Assembly: GCA_043785105.1 (NCBI GenBank)
Contig: JAYVXO010000198.1
Span: 1-64,000 of the forward strand
From: Fimbriiglobus sp043785105
Lineage (GTDB): Bacteria; Planctomycetota; Planctomycetia; Gemmatales; Gemmataceae
Direction: 5' to 3'
DNA length: 64,000 bases
Positions 50,001 to 58,571 of this stretch are shown here, in pieces (position 1 is the first letter of the stretch; each line of letters opens with the position of its first letter). Below the pieces are notes generated by a model. The model was not told where the DNA came from. It saw only the letters and a program-made list of their open reading frames with translations, and did not search any database. The position numbers and the translations under genes are program-made.

Positions 50001-51086
50001 ATGCGGGGTCGGGTTGTGTTGGCGATGAGTGGCGGTGTGGATAGCTCCGTGTCGGCCGTGCTGTTGAAACAGCAGGGGTACGACGTGGTCGGGCTGTTCA
50101 TGCGGACCGGCGCTCACACCGATGAACCGGACGCGCGCAAGGCCAACAAGAAAGGCTGTTGCTCCGCGATCGACGCCGGCGATGCGCGCCGTGCGGCGGA
50201 CAAGCTCGACATCCCGTTTTACGCCCTCGATTTTGAACGCGAATTCGCGCAAATCATCGACTACTTTGCGGACGAATACCTGAAGGGCCGCACGCCCAAT
50301 CCCTGTGTCGTGTGCAACAATTGGCTCAAATTCGGGCAACTCTGGACGTTCGGCCAACAACTCGGCGCCGACTGGATCGCTACCGGGCACTACGCCCAAA
50401 TCCTGCGCGGAGCGAACGGCGAAGCCCAATTGCACCGGGGGCTTGATCCCGAAAAAGACCAATCGTATGTGCTCCACGGCATCAACCGAGACGTGTTGAA
50501 AAGCTTGCTGTTCCCGATCGGCGGGCTGGCGAAATCCGAAGTACGACAGATCGCCCGTGACGCCGGGATGTTGACCGTCGCGGAAAAACCGGACAGCGTC
50601 GAAATCTGCTTCGTGCCCAGTGGTGACCACACGGACGTCGTCCGCAAACGCCGTCCGGGCGCGGAACTCGTGGGGGTGATTCAAGAGAAAGACGGCACGA
50701 TTCTGGGGGGCCACGACGGCATCGACCGCTTCACGGTCGGCCAACGCAAGGGCCTGGGTATTGCAGCCGGGAAGAAGCGGTTCGTGCTGGAGATTATCCC
50801 CGAATCGCGCACCGTGGTTGTCGGCGATTCCGAAGACTTGCTCGCCAGCGGTCTGATGGCATCCCGGATCAATTGGCTAACCCCGACGCCAACCGAACCC
50901 CTGACCTGCGTGGCGAAGATTCGTTACCGCCATGCAGGTAGTCCGGCTACCGTGATCCCCACACCGGATGGCGGGGCCGAAGTCCATTTCGCTGAACCCC
51001 AATCCGCCATTACACCAGGCCAAGCCATCGCATTTTACGATGGCACCCGAGTCCTGGGCGGTGGCTGGATTGAACACGCAATGTGA
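50001..51086 (+). CDS. mnmA: tRNA 2-thiouridylase MnmA
   Basis: Inserts sulfur at position 2 of the wobble uridine of tRNA-Lys, -Glu and -Gln. The PP-loop motif is VVLAMSGGVDSSVSAVLL. Cys residues for persulfide chemistry lie in TPNPCVVCNNWLKFG and in SVEICFVPSGD. QSYVLHGINRDVLKSLLFPI and RFTVGQRKGLGIAAGKKRFV are family blocks. 361 residues, normal. Start ATG 50001 (MRGRVVLAMSGG). Complete. Monocistronic, followed by a REP palindrome that may end transcription. Confidence 0.97.
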   Translation: MRGRVVLAMSGGVDSSVSAVLLKQQGYDVVGLFMRTGAHTDEPDARKANKKGCCSAIDAGDARRAADKLDIPFYALDFEREFAQIIDYFADEYLKGRTPNPCVVCNNWLKFGQLWTFGQQLGADWIATGHYAQILRGANGEAQLHRGLDPEKDQSYVLHGINRDVLKSLLFPIGGLAKSEVRQIARDAGMLTVAEKPDSVEICFVPSGDHTDVVRKRRPGAELVGVIQEKDGTILGGHDGIDRFTVGQRKGLGIAAGKKRFVLEIIPESRTVVVGDSEDLLASGLMASRINWLTPTPTEPLTCVAKIRYRHAGSPATVIPTPDGGAEVHFAEPQSAITPGQAIAFYDGTRVLGGGWIEHAM

Positions 51087-51108
51087 CACGCTTACAGTAC
51101 AAACAGGA

Positions 51109-51200
51109 TTCACCACAGAGGGCACCGAGAGCCACGGAGAGAAGACCAAAAACAAGTTCTGATGGATTTCTCTGTGGCTCTCCGTGCCCTCTGTGGTGAA
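51109..51200. repeat. inverted repeat of TTCACCACAGAGG type, copy 1
   Basis: Arms about 51109-51143 (TTCACCACAGAGGGCACCGA onward) and 51167-51200 (ending GCCCTCTGTGGTGAA) are nearly perfect complements around a 23-nt loop. Shares the arm sequence with the copy at 58468-58554. Follows mnmA by 22 nt, so it may also end its transcript. Confidence 0.85.
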
Positions 51201-51235
51201 ACGCTTTTCTGATTGACCTCAACCCGGAGCCGATC

Positions 51236-51544
51236 ATGTCCGAGCCAACTGCGTTCACGCCGACCATCATCGAGTTGCACAAACCCGCCGACATCGACAA
51301 CGCTAAGGAGGCGGTGGAGATTCTGCGAACCTGGATCATTGATAAGCAACTCCGGTGCAGCATTTCCCCGTCCGTGTTCAAGGATCATTCCCAGTGGGGG
51401 GTGTTCCTGGCGGACTTGGCCCACCAAATCACGACGACACTGCACGAAAACTACAAAGTCGATCCGCAAGAAACGCTGACGAAAATCGTGGTGGCCTTTC
51501 AAGGCGTTTTAATCGAGTCCGACGATGAAAATCCGGTTGGATGA
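51236..51544 (+). CDS. DUF5076-like small protein
   Basis: 102 residues. ELHKPADIDNAKEAVEILRT then WIIDKQLRCSISPSVFKDHS and WGVFLADLAHQITTTLHENY match the compact DUF5076 pattern (AxEILRxWI, xxxLxxSLxPxxFxDxxxWGxLLADLxRH). The family has no known function. Not secreted. Start ATG 51236 (MSEPTAFTPT), about 9 nt after a GGAGC-like sequence. It is flanked upstream by the REP palindrome and has its own transcript, to judge by spacing. Confidence 0.7.
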   Translation: MSEPTAFTPTIIELHKPADIDNAKEAVEILRTWIIDKQLRCSISPSVFKDHSQWGVFLADLAHQITTTLHENYKVDPQETLTKIVVAFQGVLIESDDENPVG

Positions 51545-51697
51545 GTCGAAACGAATGTTCGAGAAAATCCGGAGGAAGTTCGGGAATAATTTCCGCAATT
51601 CGGTATCTACTACACTGGCAGGTTGATCTTGACACCACACGTGTGCCAGACCTGCTTGGACCACTTTTGACAGACAAACTTGTTGAGGACTCTCTCC

Positions 51698-52228
51698 ATG
51701 TTACGCAAGCTGCAAGTGTTGGTTTTGGGATTCGGGTTCGCCATCGGCGCCGTGACCACAGTCGGTTGTGACGGCGCCAAGGACAAGGCGACAGGCCCTG
51801 TCGTGAGCAACAATGAGAAGATGAAAGAGTCGATGAAGAAGACTGGCGAGGCTGTGAAGGACTTGGGCGAAAAGGGCAAAGAAGTCGTGAAGGACGCTGC
51901 GGACAAGGGCAAAGAAGTTGCCGGGAAAGTGGGCGACAAGATTCAAGAAGGCGCCGATAAAGCGAAGGAAACCTACCTGAAGCCGTTGAACGAAACGCTC
52001 AGTTCTGCCGATACTGAAATCAACAAGCTTGCCGATCAAGAAAAGACCGCGACTGGTGACGCCAAGAAAGTGATTTCGGGCAAGGTGGCGAAGGCGAAAG
52101 AACTGATGAGCAAGATCAAAGATAAGATCAAAGACCTCGGTACTGCCGCCGGCGACAAGTGGGAATCCGTCAAAGCTGAAATCGAAAAGATGATTCCCGA
52201 ATTGAAGACGACACTCGGCCTGAAGTAA
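51698..52228 (+). CDS. lysine-rich lipoprotein with amphipathic repeats
   Basis: About 176 residues. ATG 51698 (MLRKLQVLVLGFGFAIGAVT) is preferred over 51680 because it gives a standard lipoprotein signal with lipobox TVGC. The mature protein is a run of Lys/Glu/Ala-rich helical repeats (KEVVKDAADKGKEVAGKVGD and KIQEGADKAKETYLK), followed by KAKELMSKIKDKIKDLGTAA. This is of LEA-, apolipoprotein- or YtxH-like character. No enzymatic motif. It could bind membrane lipid, wall polymer or DNA phosphate non-specifically. A hairpin at 52259-52281 closes the gene. Confidence 0.8.
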   Translation: MLRKLQVLVLGFGFAIGAVTTVGCDGAKDKATGPVVSNNEKMKESMKKTGEAVKDLGEKGKEVVKDAADKGKEVAGKVGDKIQEGADKAKETYLKPLNETLSSADTEINKLADQEKTATGDAKKVISGKVAKAKELMSKIKDKIKDLGTAAGDKWESVKAEIEKMIPELKTTLGLK

Positions 52229-52258
52229 CCCGTTAATCACACGCACAGCACATGCATC

Positions 52259-52281
52259 GCCGTTGGGAGATCCCCAGCGGC
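52259..52281. terminator. hairpin between convergent genes
   Basis: GCCGTTGGG (52259-52267), AGATC loop, CCCAGCGGC (52273-52281): a 9-bp stem with one G-U pair. No T run. Located between the lipoprotein stop (52228) and the converging VWA-gene stop (52290). Confidence 0.5.
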
Positions 52282-52289
52282 AATTGCGT

Positions 52290-54743
52290 TTACACCATGC
52301 CCCAGTACCGCCGTAGCCCCCACTCGCTGCCGAGTAACATGACGAAGACCACCAGCCAACCGGGTAAAAACCCGTGCGAGTTGTCCCGCCGCCAATCGGG
52401 GTAGTACCGCGGTTTCGGTTTCGCCACATCGAGCGGTTGGGATTTCAGTTCGTTCAGGAACCGTGGCAAATCTTCGAGCCGATAAAACTGCCCGCCTCCT
52501 GCTGCCGCAATCCGTTGCAGCACGTCCGGCTTCGCTGCTTTAACGAGCAATTCATCCGACGCGGTGGGGTACGCAAAAAACCGGGCCGAGACTTCACCCG
52601 TGACCTCGCCGCCCTTGGAATCTTTGCCACTGCCGACGACCTTGACGGTGTGTTCACCCGGTACAGCGGGTTCGTAGGGCACTTTGAAATTGCCGTCGGC
52701 GTCCGGGAAGTATTGCCGCGTCGGGGCGGTCGCTTCGTTCTCGCCGGGGGCCAAAACTTTCACGACGAACTTCGGTTCGAGCGCGGCCGCGCCGCCGGGT
52801 TGGCGCACGCCGATGCGAATCGTTTCCCGCCCGCCCACCGGCAACCGTGGCAGTTCCGGCTTGGCGAACACCTTCCCGTCGTCCTCTTCTTGGTGCGCAC
52901 ACCACCGCACCATTTGCCGCCAAAACCGGGCATGAAGTTGAATGCCGTCGTTGGTTTTCGGTTGGCCGAGCGACTTCCAAATGTACGTGTCTTGTGCCGC
53001 GAAGACGAGCACCCGACCGCGACTCCCGGCACCAATTTGATGACCCACGAGCAGCGGGGCCAGGCGGTTCTCGTCCTGGAATTTAGCCGGGAGTGGTTCG
53101 TTGTTGGTTGAATCGGAAGCCACGGCAAACACCGTCGCAGCACCTTTAGCAGTGCCCATTTTGTTCAACCCGGTGAACCGCGTGCGACTCCCGACATCGT
53201 TGAGCTTGGCCCAGAAATCGAGCGACTCTTTCGGCGTGTCGCCGATGCGGTTCAAGTAGTGCCCCTTTTGTTGCTCGGTCGGCAGGTACTGGTAGCGGGC
53301 GCGTTCGCTGGTGAAAACCGCGTCGGGCACTGGTGGCGATTTATCTAAGTCGATCGGCAGAATATCGGTGATGTCCTTCGTGCCTCGCCACCCGGTCGCG
53401 TCGGGGAAACCGGGTGTGCCGAGGAACGTCGCGTGCCCGCCGGTCATCAGCAGCCCGACGCCTTTGTTCAACACTTGATCCGCAATCTTTCGCGGCAGCG
53501 CCGGGTCGATACTCGTGAGTTGCTTGGCGGTGACGTTGCCCAAAATAATCACGTCGTATGCATTACTCTCGAAGTCCAACCCTTCGCGTTCCTCGGGCCG
53601 GGTGGGTTCGTCGGTTTGGCGAATCACGCTGAAAAGGGAGATGCGCGGATCGGCGGCGAGTGCGCGGCGTATGGCCGCTTGCTCCACCGTCAGCCGGTTG
53701 ATGAGCAGCACCCGCATCCCTTCTTTCGTGACCGTCAAATAGGTTTCGATCACGTTGTTCGACGGCGCGACATCACCGGGGACCGCACTGAGGGGAACTT
53801 CAATCCGCACCTTGATTTCGCCGGGTCGGTCGGGGGCTTTGAGCTTCAATTCAGCTTCGTTGTCCGTGTCTTTGGTCAACGTCGCGGTCTCAGTCGTGAC
53901 ATCCTTGTACCCACTGCCGTCGTCGATTTGCACCTTCAACGGCACCTTCGCGCCGACGAACCCGAAGGCGTTGATGAGCACCTTCAGCGTGAAGTCGGTC
54001 TTGATGAACACCGACCCGTCGGGGTTGCCCGTGGTCACGTTCACACTAGTCAGGGCCACGTCCTTCGTTCCGGAATCGGTCGTCGGGAGGCCCACGGCGA
54101 ACGTGTGGAGTTGCCGCCCGGCTTGCCGCCACCGGGTCGCCTCCGGTTCGGGCTTCGACGGGCCGTTGTCCGTGCCGTCGCCGATGAGGATGTGCCCGCG
54201 AACGTACTGTTCCGACTGCCACCGCTCGAACGTTTTCCGCAAGTACACCGCGTAGTCCGACTGCTGATACTTCGCTGGTGCGGTTGGGTCGTACACGTAC
54301 TCCCGGTCGTTAAAAGCAGAGTCACCGAAGCCGTACATCACGACCGAGACGTTCTGGTTCGTGCGCAGTTCTTCCAGAATCGGTTCGCACTTTTCAAGCG
54401 TCTTGCGAACGGCGTTGATGCGGGGTTGATTGTTCAGCTCGTCGGGCACCGTCATACTTTCGGACATGTCGATGCCGAACAACAATACGCTCGGAATCTT
54501 GGGGTTTTCTTGGAAGCCGACACTGGGCCGCAACGCGGTGAGAAGGGCCACGATCAACGCAAGAATGCGGAGCGTGAGCACCAACGTGATGCGCCGCCGG
54601 TTGGCACGCGGGTGGCCTTTGTACGTCCAGACTGTGAGCAATCCCAGTGCAATCACCACGAGCACAAACGCAGGCCACCCGAGCGGCGACGCCGACCAGG
54701 GGGCGGTAGGATCCAGGCGAAAGAAAAGGTCGGTGTCGGTCAT
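52290..54743 (-). CDS. large VWA-domain membrane protein (Bat operon end)
   Basis: 817 residues. Two N-terminal membrane helices (about 22-68), then a VWA-like domain opening with VLLFGIDMSESMTVPDELNN, which carries the MIDAS motif DxSxS. The middle region (about 340-500: MRVLLINRLTVEQAAIRRAL and VGLLMTGGHATFLGTPGFPD) resembles the class-I glutamine-amidotransferase-like fold seen in such proteins. A C-terminal membrane helix ends the chain. It is the last gene of a minus-strand run including BatA/B/D-like genes, separated by 43 nt from the TPR/SH3 gene. Likely an integrin-like metal-dependent adhesion or scaffold subunit; function in the window inferred only. Confidence 0.82.
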   Translation of the reverse strand: MTDTDLFFRLDPTAPWSASPLGWPAFVLVVIALGLLTVWTYKGHPRANRRRITLVLTLRILALIVALLTALRPSVGFQENPKIPSVLLFGIDMSESMTVPDELNNQPRINAVRKTLEKCEPILEELRTNQNVSVVMYGFGDSAFNDREYVYDPTAPAKYQQSDYAVYLRKTFERWQSEQYVRGHILIGDGTDNGPSKPEPEATRWRQAGRQLHTFAVGLPTTDSGTKDVALTSVNVTTGNPDGSVFIKTDFTLKVLINAFGFVGAKVPLKVQIDDGSGYKDVTTETATLTKDTDNEAELKLKAPDRPGEIKVRIEVPLSAVPGDVAPSNNVIETYLTVTKEGMRVLLINRLTVEQAAIRRALAADPRISLFSVIRQTDEPTRPEEREGLDFESNAYDVIILGNVTAKQLTSIDPALPRKIADQVLNKGVGLLMTGGHATFLGTPGFPDATGWRGTKDITDILPIDLDKSPPVPDAVFTSERARYQYLPTEQQKGHYLNRIGDTPKESLDFWAKLNDVGSRTRFTGLNKMGTAKGAATVFAVASDSTNNEPLPAKFQDENRLAPLLVGHQIGAGSRGRVLVFAAQDTYIWKSLGQPKTNDGIQLHARFWRQMVRWCAHQEEDDGKVFAKPELPRLPVGGRETIRIGVRQPGGAAALEPKFVVKVLAPGENEATAPTRQYFPDADGNFKVPYEPAVPGEHTVKVVGSGKDSKGGEVTGEVSARFFAYPTASDELLVKAAKPDVLQRIAAAGGGQFYRLEDLPRFLNELKSQPLDVAKPKPRYYPDWRRDNSHGFLPGWLVVFVMLLGSEWGLRRYWGMV

Positions 54744-54786
54744 GAATCAATTCTAGTAGCCGATGGTAAAAAACGCGCACCAGCAA

Positions 54787-55527
54787 TCAGCGGATCGCAT
54801 CCGTTGGAATCCAGCCGACGATGTCGCCGACAAGTTCGACCTGCACCCAGCCGCCGCGTTCCAGCCGTTTCCGCACTTCAGCACCACGCGGCAATGGGGT
54901 ATCCAGCCGAGACAGGAACGTCGGGCCGTTGCCGGTTCGTAGCACGGTCATGTTCGCCAAAATCACAACGGGCTGCTCGTGTCCCCGTTGGTTCTCCTGA
55001 TGAATGACCACGCTCACTGTGCCAATCGCAAGCCATCCGCCCAGCCCTACCACCGCAAGCGGTATGGCCCAACCGTCCCGAGTCGTTAACCGTCGAGCTA
55101 GGCCAACGGTCACGAAGATGGCACTGAGCAACGAAGCCATCAACAAATCCAGCGCCGACACACGGTGCCGCCAAGAAATAAGTGGCTCGGGTTGAAGGCC
55201 GGGAGGGTAGGCCACGACTATGCGACAAGCCACGAGACTTTGTTGCAACTTCACATCGGTCGGCGCGAGGTCAAGGCCATCGTGAAAGGCCCGCATCGCG
55301 CTGGGAAGATCACCAGCCAAGTAATGCGCCCGGCCACGATTGACGGCAAGCGATGCCGAGGGGGACTGGTGCCAAAGATTGTCGAATTGCACGGCGGCGT
55401 GTGAGAACTGTTGGCGGGCCATCGCAGGATCGTGAAGACTTTGCAACCCCTGCTCGAACTCTCCACCGTACACAATTGTTGGGACCGTCAACAACATCGT
55501 GCCAATCCAGAATCGTAGCCATTTCAC
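54787..55527 (-). CDS. TPR plus SH3-like membrane protein (BatE-like)
   Basis: About 246 residues. GTG 55527 (VKWLRFWIGTMLLTVPTIVY), overlapping the BatD stop by GTGA, is preferred to the ATG at 55545. Signal peptide, TPR-like helices (QQFSHAAVQFDNLWHQSPSA and NRGRAHYLAGDLPSAMRAF), two membrane helices, then an SH3b-like C-terminus with VILANMTVLRTGNGPTFLSR and RKRLERGGWVQVELVGDIVG. TPR plus SH3b is the BatE layout in other Bat operons. The position in the operon supports this. Confidence 0.78.
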   Translation of the reverse strand: MKWLRFWIGTMLLTVPTIVYGGEFEQGLQSLHDPAMARQQFSHAAVQFDNLWHQSPSASLAVNRGRAHYLAGDLPSAMRAFHDGLDLAPTDVKLQQSLVACRIVVAYPPGLQPEPLISWRHRVSALDLLMASLLSAIFVTVGLARRLTTRDGWAIPLAVVGLGGWLAIGTVSVVIHQENQRGHEQPVVILANMTVLRTGNGPTFLSRLDTPLPRGAEVRKRLERGGWVQVELVGDIVGWIPTDAIR

Positions 55528-56510
55528 TGCCGAACCCCCTCCCAATTCAGAACCAACGCTTCGGCTTGGCGGGGCAGTGACAGGGCATTGTCACTCGTTG
55601 CCGCGAACCGGGTCGTGTCGCATTGCCACAAGAAGTTCCGCGCAGCATCGGCGTTGGGATGAAGCAATTGCGTCAGCGCGGCGTGAACCTCTTCCGGTGT
55701 TTGGGCGAACGGTGTCATGGAAAAGCGGGCCGTGAGGTACCGGCGGAACGCCAGTGCTGTTTCAGCAGCGGGGTCGGTTGCGGAGTTGGCGCGTTTCAAT
55801 TGCTTCAACACCACCCGTACCGCCCGGATTCGCCGCAACTTTGCCATACGCATCGAATCCGGAAAGAAACGCCGCCACCCGATCACCCACCCACCGACGA
55901 ACAGCGGTGTCAACCCGATCGGCACTAACCATGAGAACAGTGGCCAGTCTCCGGTGCGCTCGGGTATTTCTTCAAGTTGGAAGAACGATTCGGGAGCTTC
56001 GATCGGCATCACGGGCGTGGTCGGCGATTGGAGTGTTGGCCCGGTGACCGTGATCGAGATCGCTTCGGCGTAGGTTGTCTTGAACCGCTTCCCTTCGGGC
56101 AATTCCGGGCGAAAATACGCATAGGCCAGCGCGGGTATCACCACCATGCCGCGCGCGTTCGGAACGAGGCGATACGTGAACCGGACCTCCGTGGCGTCCA
56201 TAGGAATAGGGTTCGGTGGTGGTGTGTCGAGGACTTGAAACGACTTGGTGAAAGAATCGAGTAAGTGAAGATCAGGGCGCGTCAGTTGGTGCGGGTTGAC
56301 GGCGTTGCGGATAATCAAAATCAGTGTGAGTTCACCGTTCAACGGAATCGTTCGTGGTTCGGCGGACCATGTCACTTCGACGGCCGGACCGATGGCCCCA
56401 TAGAAATCCGCCGTCGTCCGTTCCACTGCGGAGAGTTCCTGCGCGACGCCGGAATTTGTTGCAATGACGAGCAGCAAAAGTGCTAGCCACGGCCTACCAA
56501 TCGCGGACAT
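55524..56510 (-). CDS. batD: BatD-like oxygen-tolerance protein
   Basis: 328 residues. Signal peptide MSAIGRPWLALLLLVIATNS, then the BatD-like beta-sandwich modules (RTIPLNGELTLILIIRNAVN and TKSFQVLDTPPPNPIPM), and a C-terminal membrane helix (FSWLVPIGLTPLFVGGWVIG) with a cytoplasmic coiled tail. Half the length of BatD from gammaproteobacteria (about 550), so it may be a minimal version. It overlaps the TPR gene by 17 nt at its start and the BatE-like gene by 4 nt at its stop, indicating tight coupling. Confidence 0.82.
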   Translation of the reverse strand: MSAIGRPWLALLLLVIATNSGVAQELSAVERTTADFYGAIGPAVEVTWSAEPRTIPLNGELTLILIIRNAVNPHQLTRPDLHLLDSFTKSFQVLDTPPPNPIPMDATEVRFTYRLVPNARGMVVIPALAYAYFRPELPEGKRFKTTYAEAISITVTGPTLQSPTTPVMPIEAPESFFQLEEIPERTGDWPLFSWLVPIGLTPLFVGGWVIGWRRFFPDSMRMAKLRRIRAVRVVLKQLKRANSATDPAAETALAFRRYLTARFSMTPFAQTPEEVHAALTQLLHPNADAARNFLWQCDTTRFAATSDNALSLPRQAEALVLNWEGVRQ

Positions 56511-57339
56511 GGGGTCGCTCCGGTCCGGCTAGCATTTCGGCGTTGAAGGCCCGGTCTTTCGTCAATCGCTTGGCAGCGTTTTGGAGCAGTGCCCGTGAGT
56601 CCTCCGGCGAAAGTGGTTCGCGTTGTTCGCTGTCCACAAGCACCGGCAACGACCCCGCGCCGGCGATCTTTTGGAAGCTTTTGTTGCGTGGCTGACCCTG
56701 AGGCGCCGGCCCGGATTGTGACGCGGTCTGGGGGCCACTGGTTGCGTTGTCCGTGCCAGAATCGCTGCTAAAAATCGGGTCGGGTTGTTGGCTTCGGGGT
56801 GGCGGGTCAAAAACTTCGGGCGGCAGTTCGCTCGGGTTCGGCGGGGTGCGTTCTTGAATGCGGGACCGATTCCAGAGCAGCTTGGCAATCTCCAAATTGT
56901 GTTGGGCATCCGCCATCAAAATGGCATCATCATGGTTCAGTTCCAGACACTGCTCCAGGCAAGAAATCGCGCTACGGTACGCCGCCGAGGAGCCACCCCG
57001 CGCCAACAAGCAGACGCCCCGGTTGTACTGAGCTTTCGCCCGCCGCGCGCGTGGTGCGGCTTGGTCATCCAGGCAACGCAAGTAGTGCACCTCCGCTTCC
57101 CGCAATTCGCCGAGTTGCAACGCGATCGCGGCCTTGTTGAACGCCACGAGGCCGGGGTCATCGGTCCGTTCCATCGCGGCTGTGTAGTGCCGTTCTGCCA
57201 GGGCCAAATCACCGCGCAGGCTCGCGGCGTTGCCGAGTCGGATCAATTCTTCCGGCGAACGGGACTCCATCGGCGCTGCACTGATGAGCAGCCCCGCCGT
57301 GAGAATCAGTAGTGGTATCCCGTAACGCATGGGGTGCAT
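56494..57339 (-). CDS. TPR protein with Pro-rich linker (BatC-like)
   Basis: About 281 residues, starting at ATG 57339, 1 nt after the BatB stop; ATG 57330 also fits the signal peptide (MRYGIPLLILTAGLLISA). TPR repeats: ELIRLGNAASLRGDLALAER, HYTAAMERTDDPGLVAFNKA, AAIALQLGELREAEVHYLRC and AYRSAISCLEQCLELNHDDA. A Pro/Ser/Gln-rich linker (PPNPSELPPEVFDPPPRSQQ) follows, with a final positively charged region. Periplasmic or membrane-associated adaptor. BatC function is known only as a TPR scaffold for Bat proteins. Confidence 0.8.
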   Translation of the reverse strand: MHPMRYGIPLLILTAGLLISAAPMESRSPEELIRLGNAASLRGDLALAERHYTAAMERTDDPGLVAFNKAAIALQLGELREAEVHYLRCLDDQAAPRARRAKAQYNRGVCLLARGGSSAAYRSAISCLEQCLELNHDDAILMADAQHNLEIAKLLWNRSRIQERTPPNPSELPPEVFDPPPRSQQPDPIFSSDSGTDNATSGPQTASQSGPAPQGQPRNKSFQKIAGAGSLPVLVDSEQREPLSPEDSRALLQNAAKRLTKDRAFNAEMLAGPERPHVRDW

Positions 57340-57340
57340 T

Positions 57341-58444
57341 TTAACGCTCACGCAGCCAACCGACTACGAGGAACAGCACACCAAATCCGAGGAACCACGC
57401 GGCGCGATCACAGTGTTGCGGCAACGCATCGTCGGTCAACTCGCGGCTGGGGAAGGGTTCGATCTTGGTGCGGAAAAACTCCGTGAGCTGCGGGACTTCC
57501 CGTCGCACCGGCACGTAGTAGCCACGCGATTCGTCCGCAATCGCCCGCAAGACTTCTTCATGTAGCCGCGTTTGAACCGGGTCTGGAACGCCCGGTTTTA
57601 TGGCGTATTCGAGCAACTGACCGTTGACCGTCAACGGGGACATGCGGTCCGGATCGCCGATGCCGATGGTGTGAACCGGAATGTTCGCCTGACGTGCCGC
57701 GTTGATACCGCTGGCCCATTCGCGGTCGTCAACGGGGTCGTCACCATCACTGAAAAGCAGAATGTCTTGCGAACCGGGGAAGCGCATATCGTGGGCTTCG
57801 ACGGCAGCGATAATCGCCGCGCCAATGCGGGTGCCGGATTTGCTCTCCGCAGTGGGACGGAGGTCTGGGAGAAGCGTTTTGCCGTCGAGATCAGCGAGGG
57901 CATTTTGCAGGTGATCGTAATCCGTCGTCAACGGGACGAGTAACTTCGGTCGCGCCGCGAACACGACAATGGCCGCCCGATGCCCCCCGTGCGTTCGGAG
58001 TGACGCCACGATGTCACTGGCTGCCGCGACGGCACTTTCCCACCGCGTCGGGCCGCTCGCATCCTCGGCCAGCATGCTCCGGCTGAGGTCGATGACCAAC
58101 ACGAGGTCACGCCCGACTGCCACGCCGTCATCAGTACCCCGACCCCAACGCGGCCCGGCAGCACCGACTACCAACATCAGCCAGACAATCACCAACAGGA
58201 GCGTTCGGAAATAACGCCCCGCTCTCGGTCGGGTCAGCAGTGCAAAGATGGCGCTGGGTCGCCCCAAGGTGGCGAGTGATCGGCGCGAGTAACGGGCCGC
58301 AAGGAACGCGACAATCGACAAGACAACCGGCACCACCGACAGCCACAACCAACCCGGCCGCGCGAACCGCACCGCCGTGACGAATTGCCGCACATCGACC
58401 CAGAAAGCGGCGAATCCAGACTGGAATGACGGCAAATCGAACAC
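57341..58444 (-). CDS. batB: VWA membrane protein (BatB-like)
   Basis: 367 residues. Two N-terminal membrane helices (LWLSVVPVVLSIVAFLA and TLLLVIVWLMLVVGAAGPRW), a VWA domain with MIDAS DLSRSMLAED (DxSxS) and later DILLFSDGDDPVDD, then a C-terminal helix (AAWFLGFGVLFLVVGWLR). The domain order is that of BatA/BatB. It starts 127 nt after the BatA stop on the transcript, with a REP palindrome in between that may set stoichiometry. Confidence 0.88.
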   Translation of the reverse strand: MFDLPSFQSGFAAFWVDVRQFVTAVRFARPGWLWLSVVPVVLSIVAFLAARYSRRSLATLGRPSAIFALLTRPRAGRYFRTLLLVIVWLMLVVGAAGPRWGRGTDDGVAVGRDLVLVIDLSRSMLAEDASGPTRWESAVAAASDIVASLRTHGGHRAAIVVFAARPKLLVPLTTDYDHLQNALADLDGKTLLPDLRPTAESKSGTRIGAAIIAAVEAHDMRFPGSQDILLFSDGDDPVDDREWASGINAARQANIPVHTIGIGDPDRMSPLTVNGQLLEYAIKPGVPDPVQTRLHEEVLRAIADESRGYYVPVRREVPQLTEFFRTKIEPFPSRELTDDALPQHCDRAAWFLGFGVLFLVVGWLRER

Positions 58445-58467
58445 GGTAGAACTCTAGAAGAAGAATG

Positions 58468-58554
58468 TTCACCACAGAGGGCACGGAGAACCACAGAGAG
58501 AAATCTAAAAAGTGTTTTTACTTCTCCGTGGCTCTCTATGTCCTCTGTGGTGAA
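58468..58554. repeat. inverted repeat of TTCACCACAGAGG type, copy 2
   Basis: Left arm 58468-58502 and right arm 58522-58554 are imperfect complements. Arm sequence is shared with copy 1 at 51109-51200. Located inside the Bat operon between the BatB and BatA genes. Confidence 0.8.
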
Positions 58555-58571
58555 TCGTTTTAGAACTCGCA

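Noticed and set aside
53433..55007. Long plus-strand open frame (about 520 codons) opposite the large VWA gene
   Set aside because: It is antisense to a gene with clear VWA motifs, is rich in Arg/His/Gly without domains, and arises from the GC-biased third positions of the real gene.
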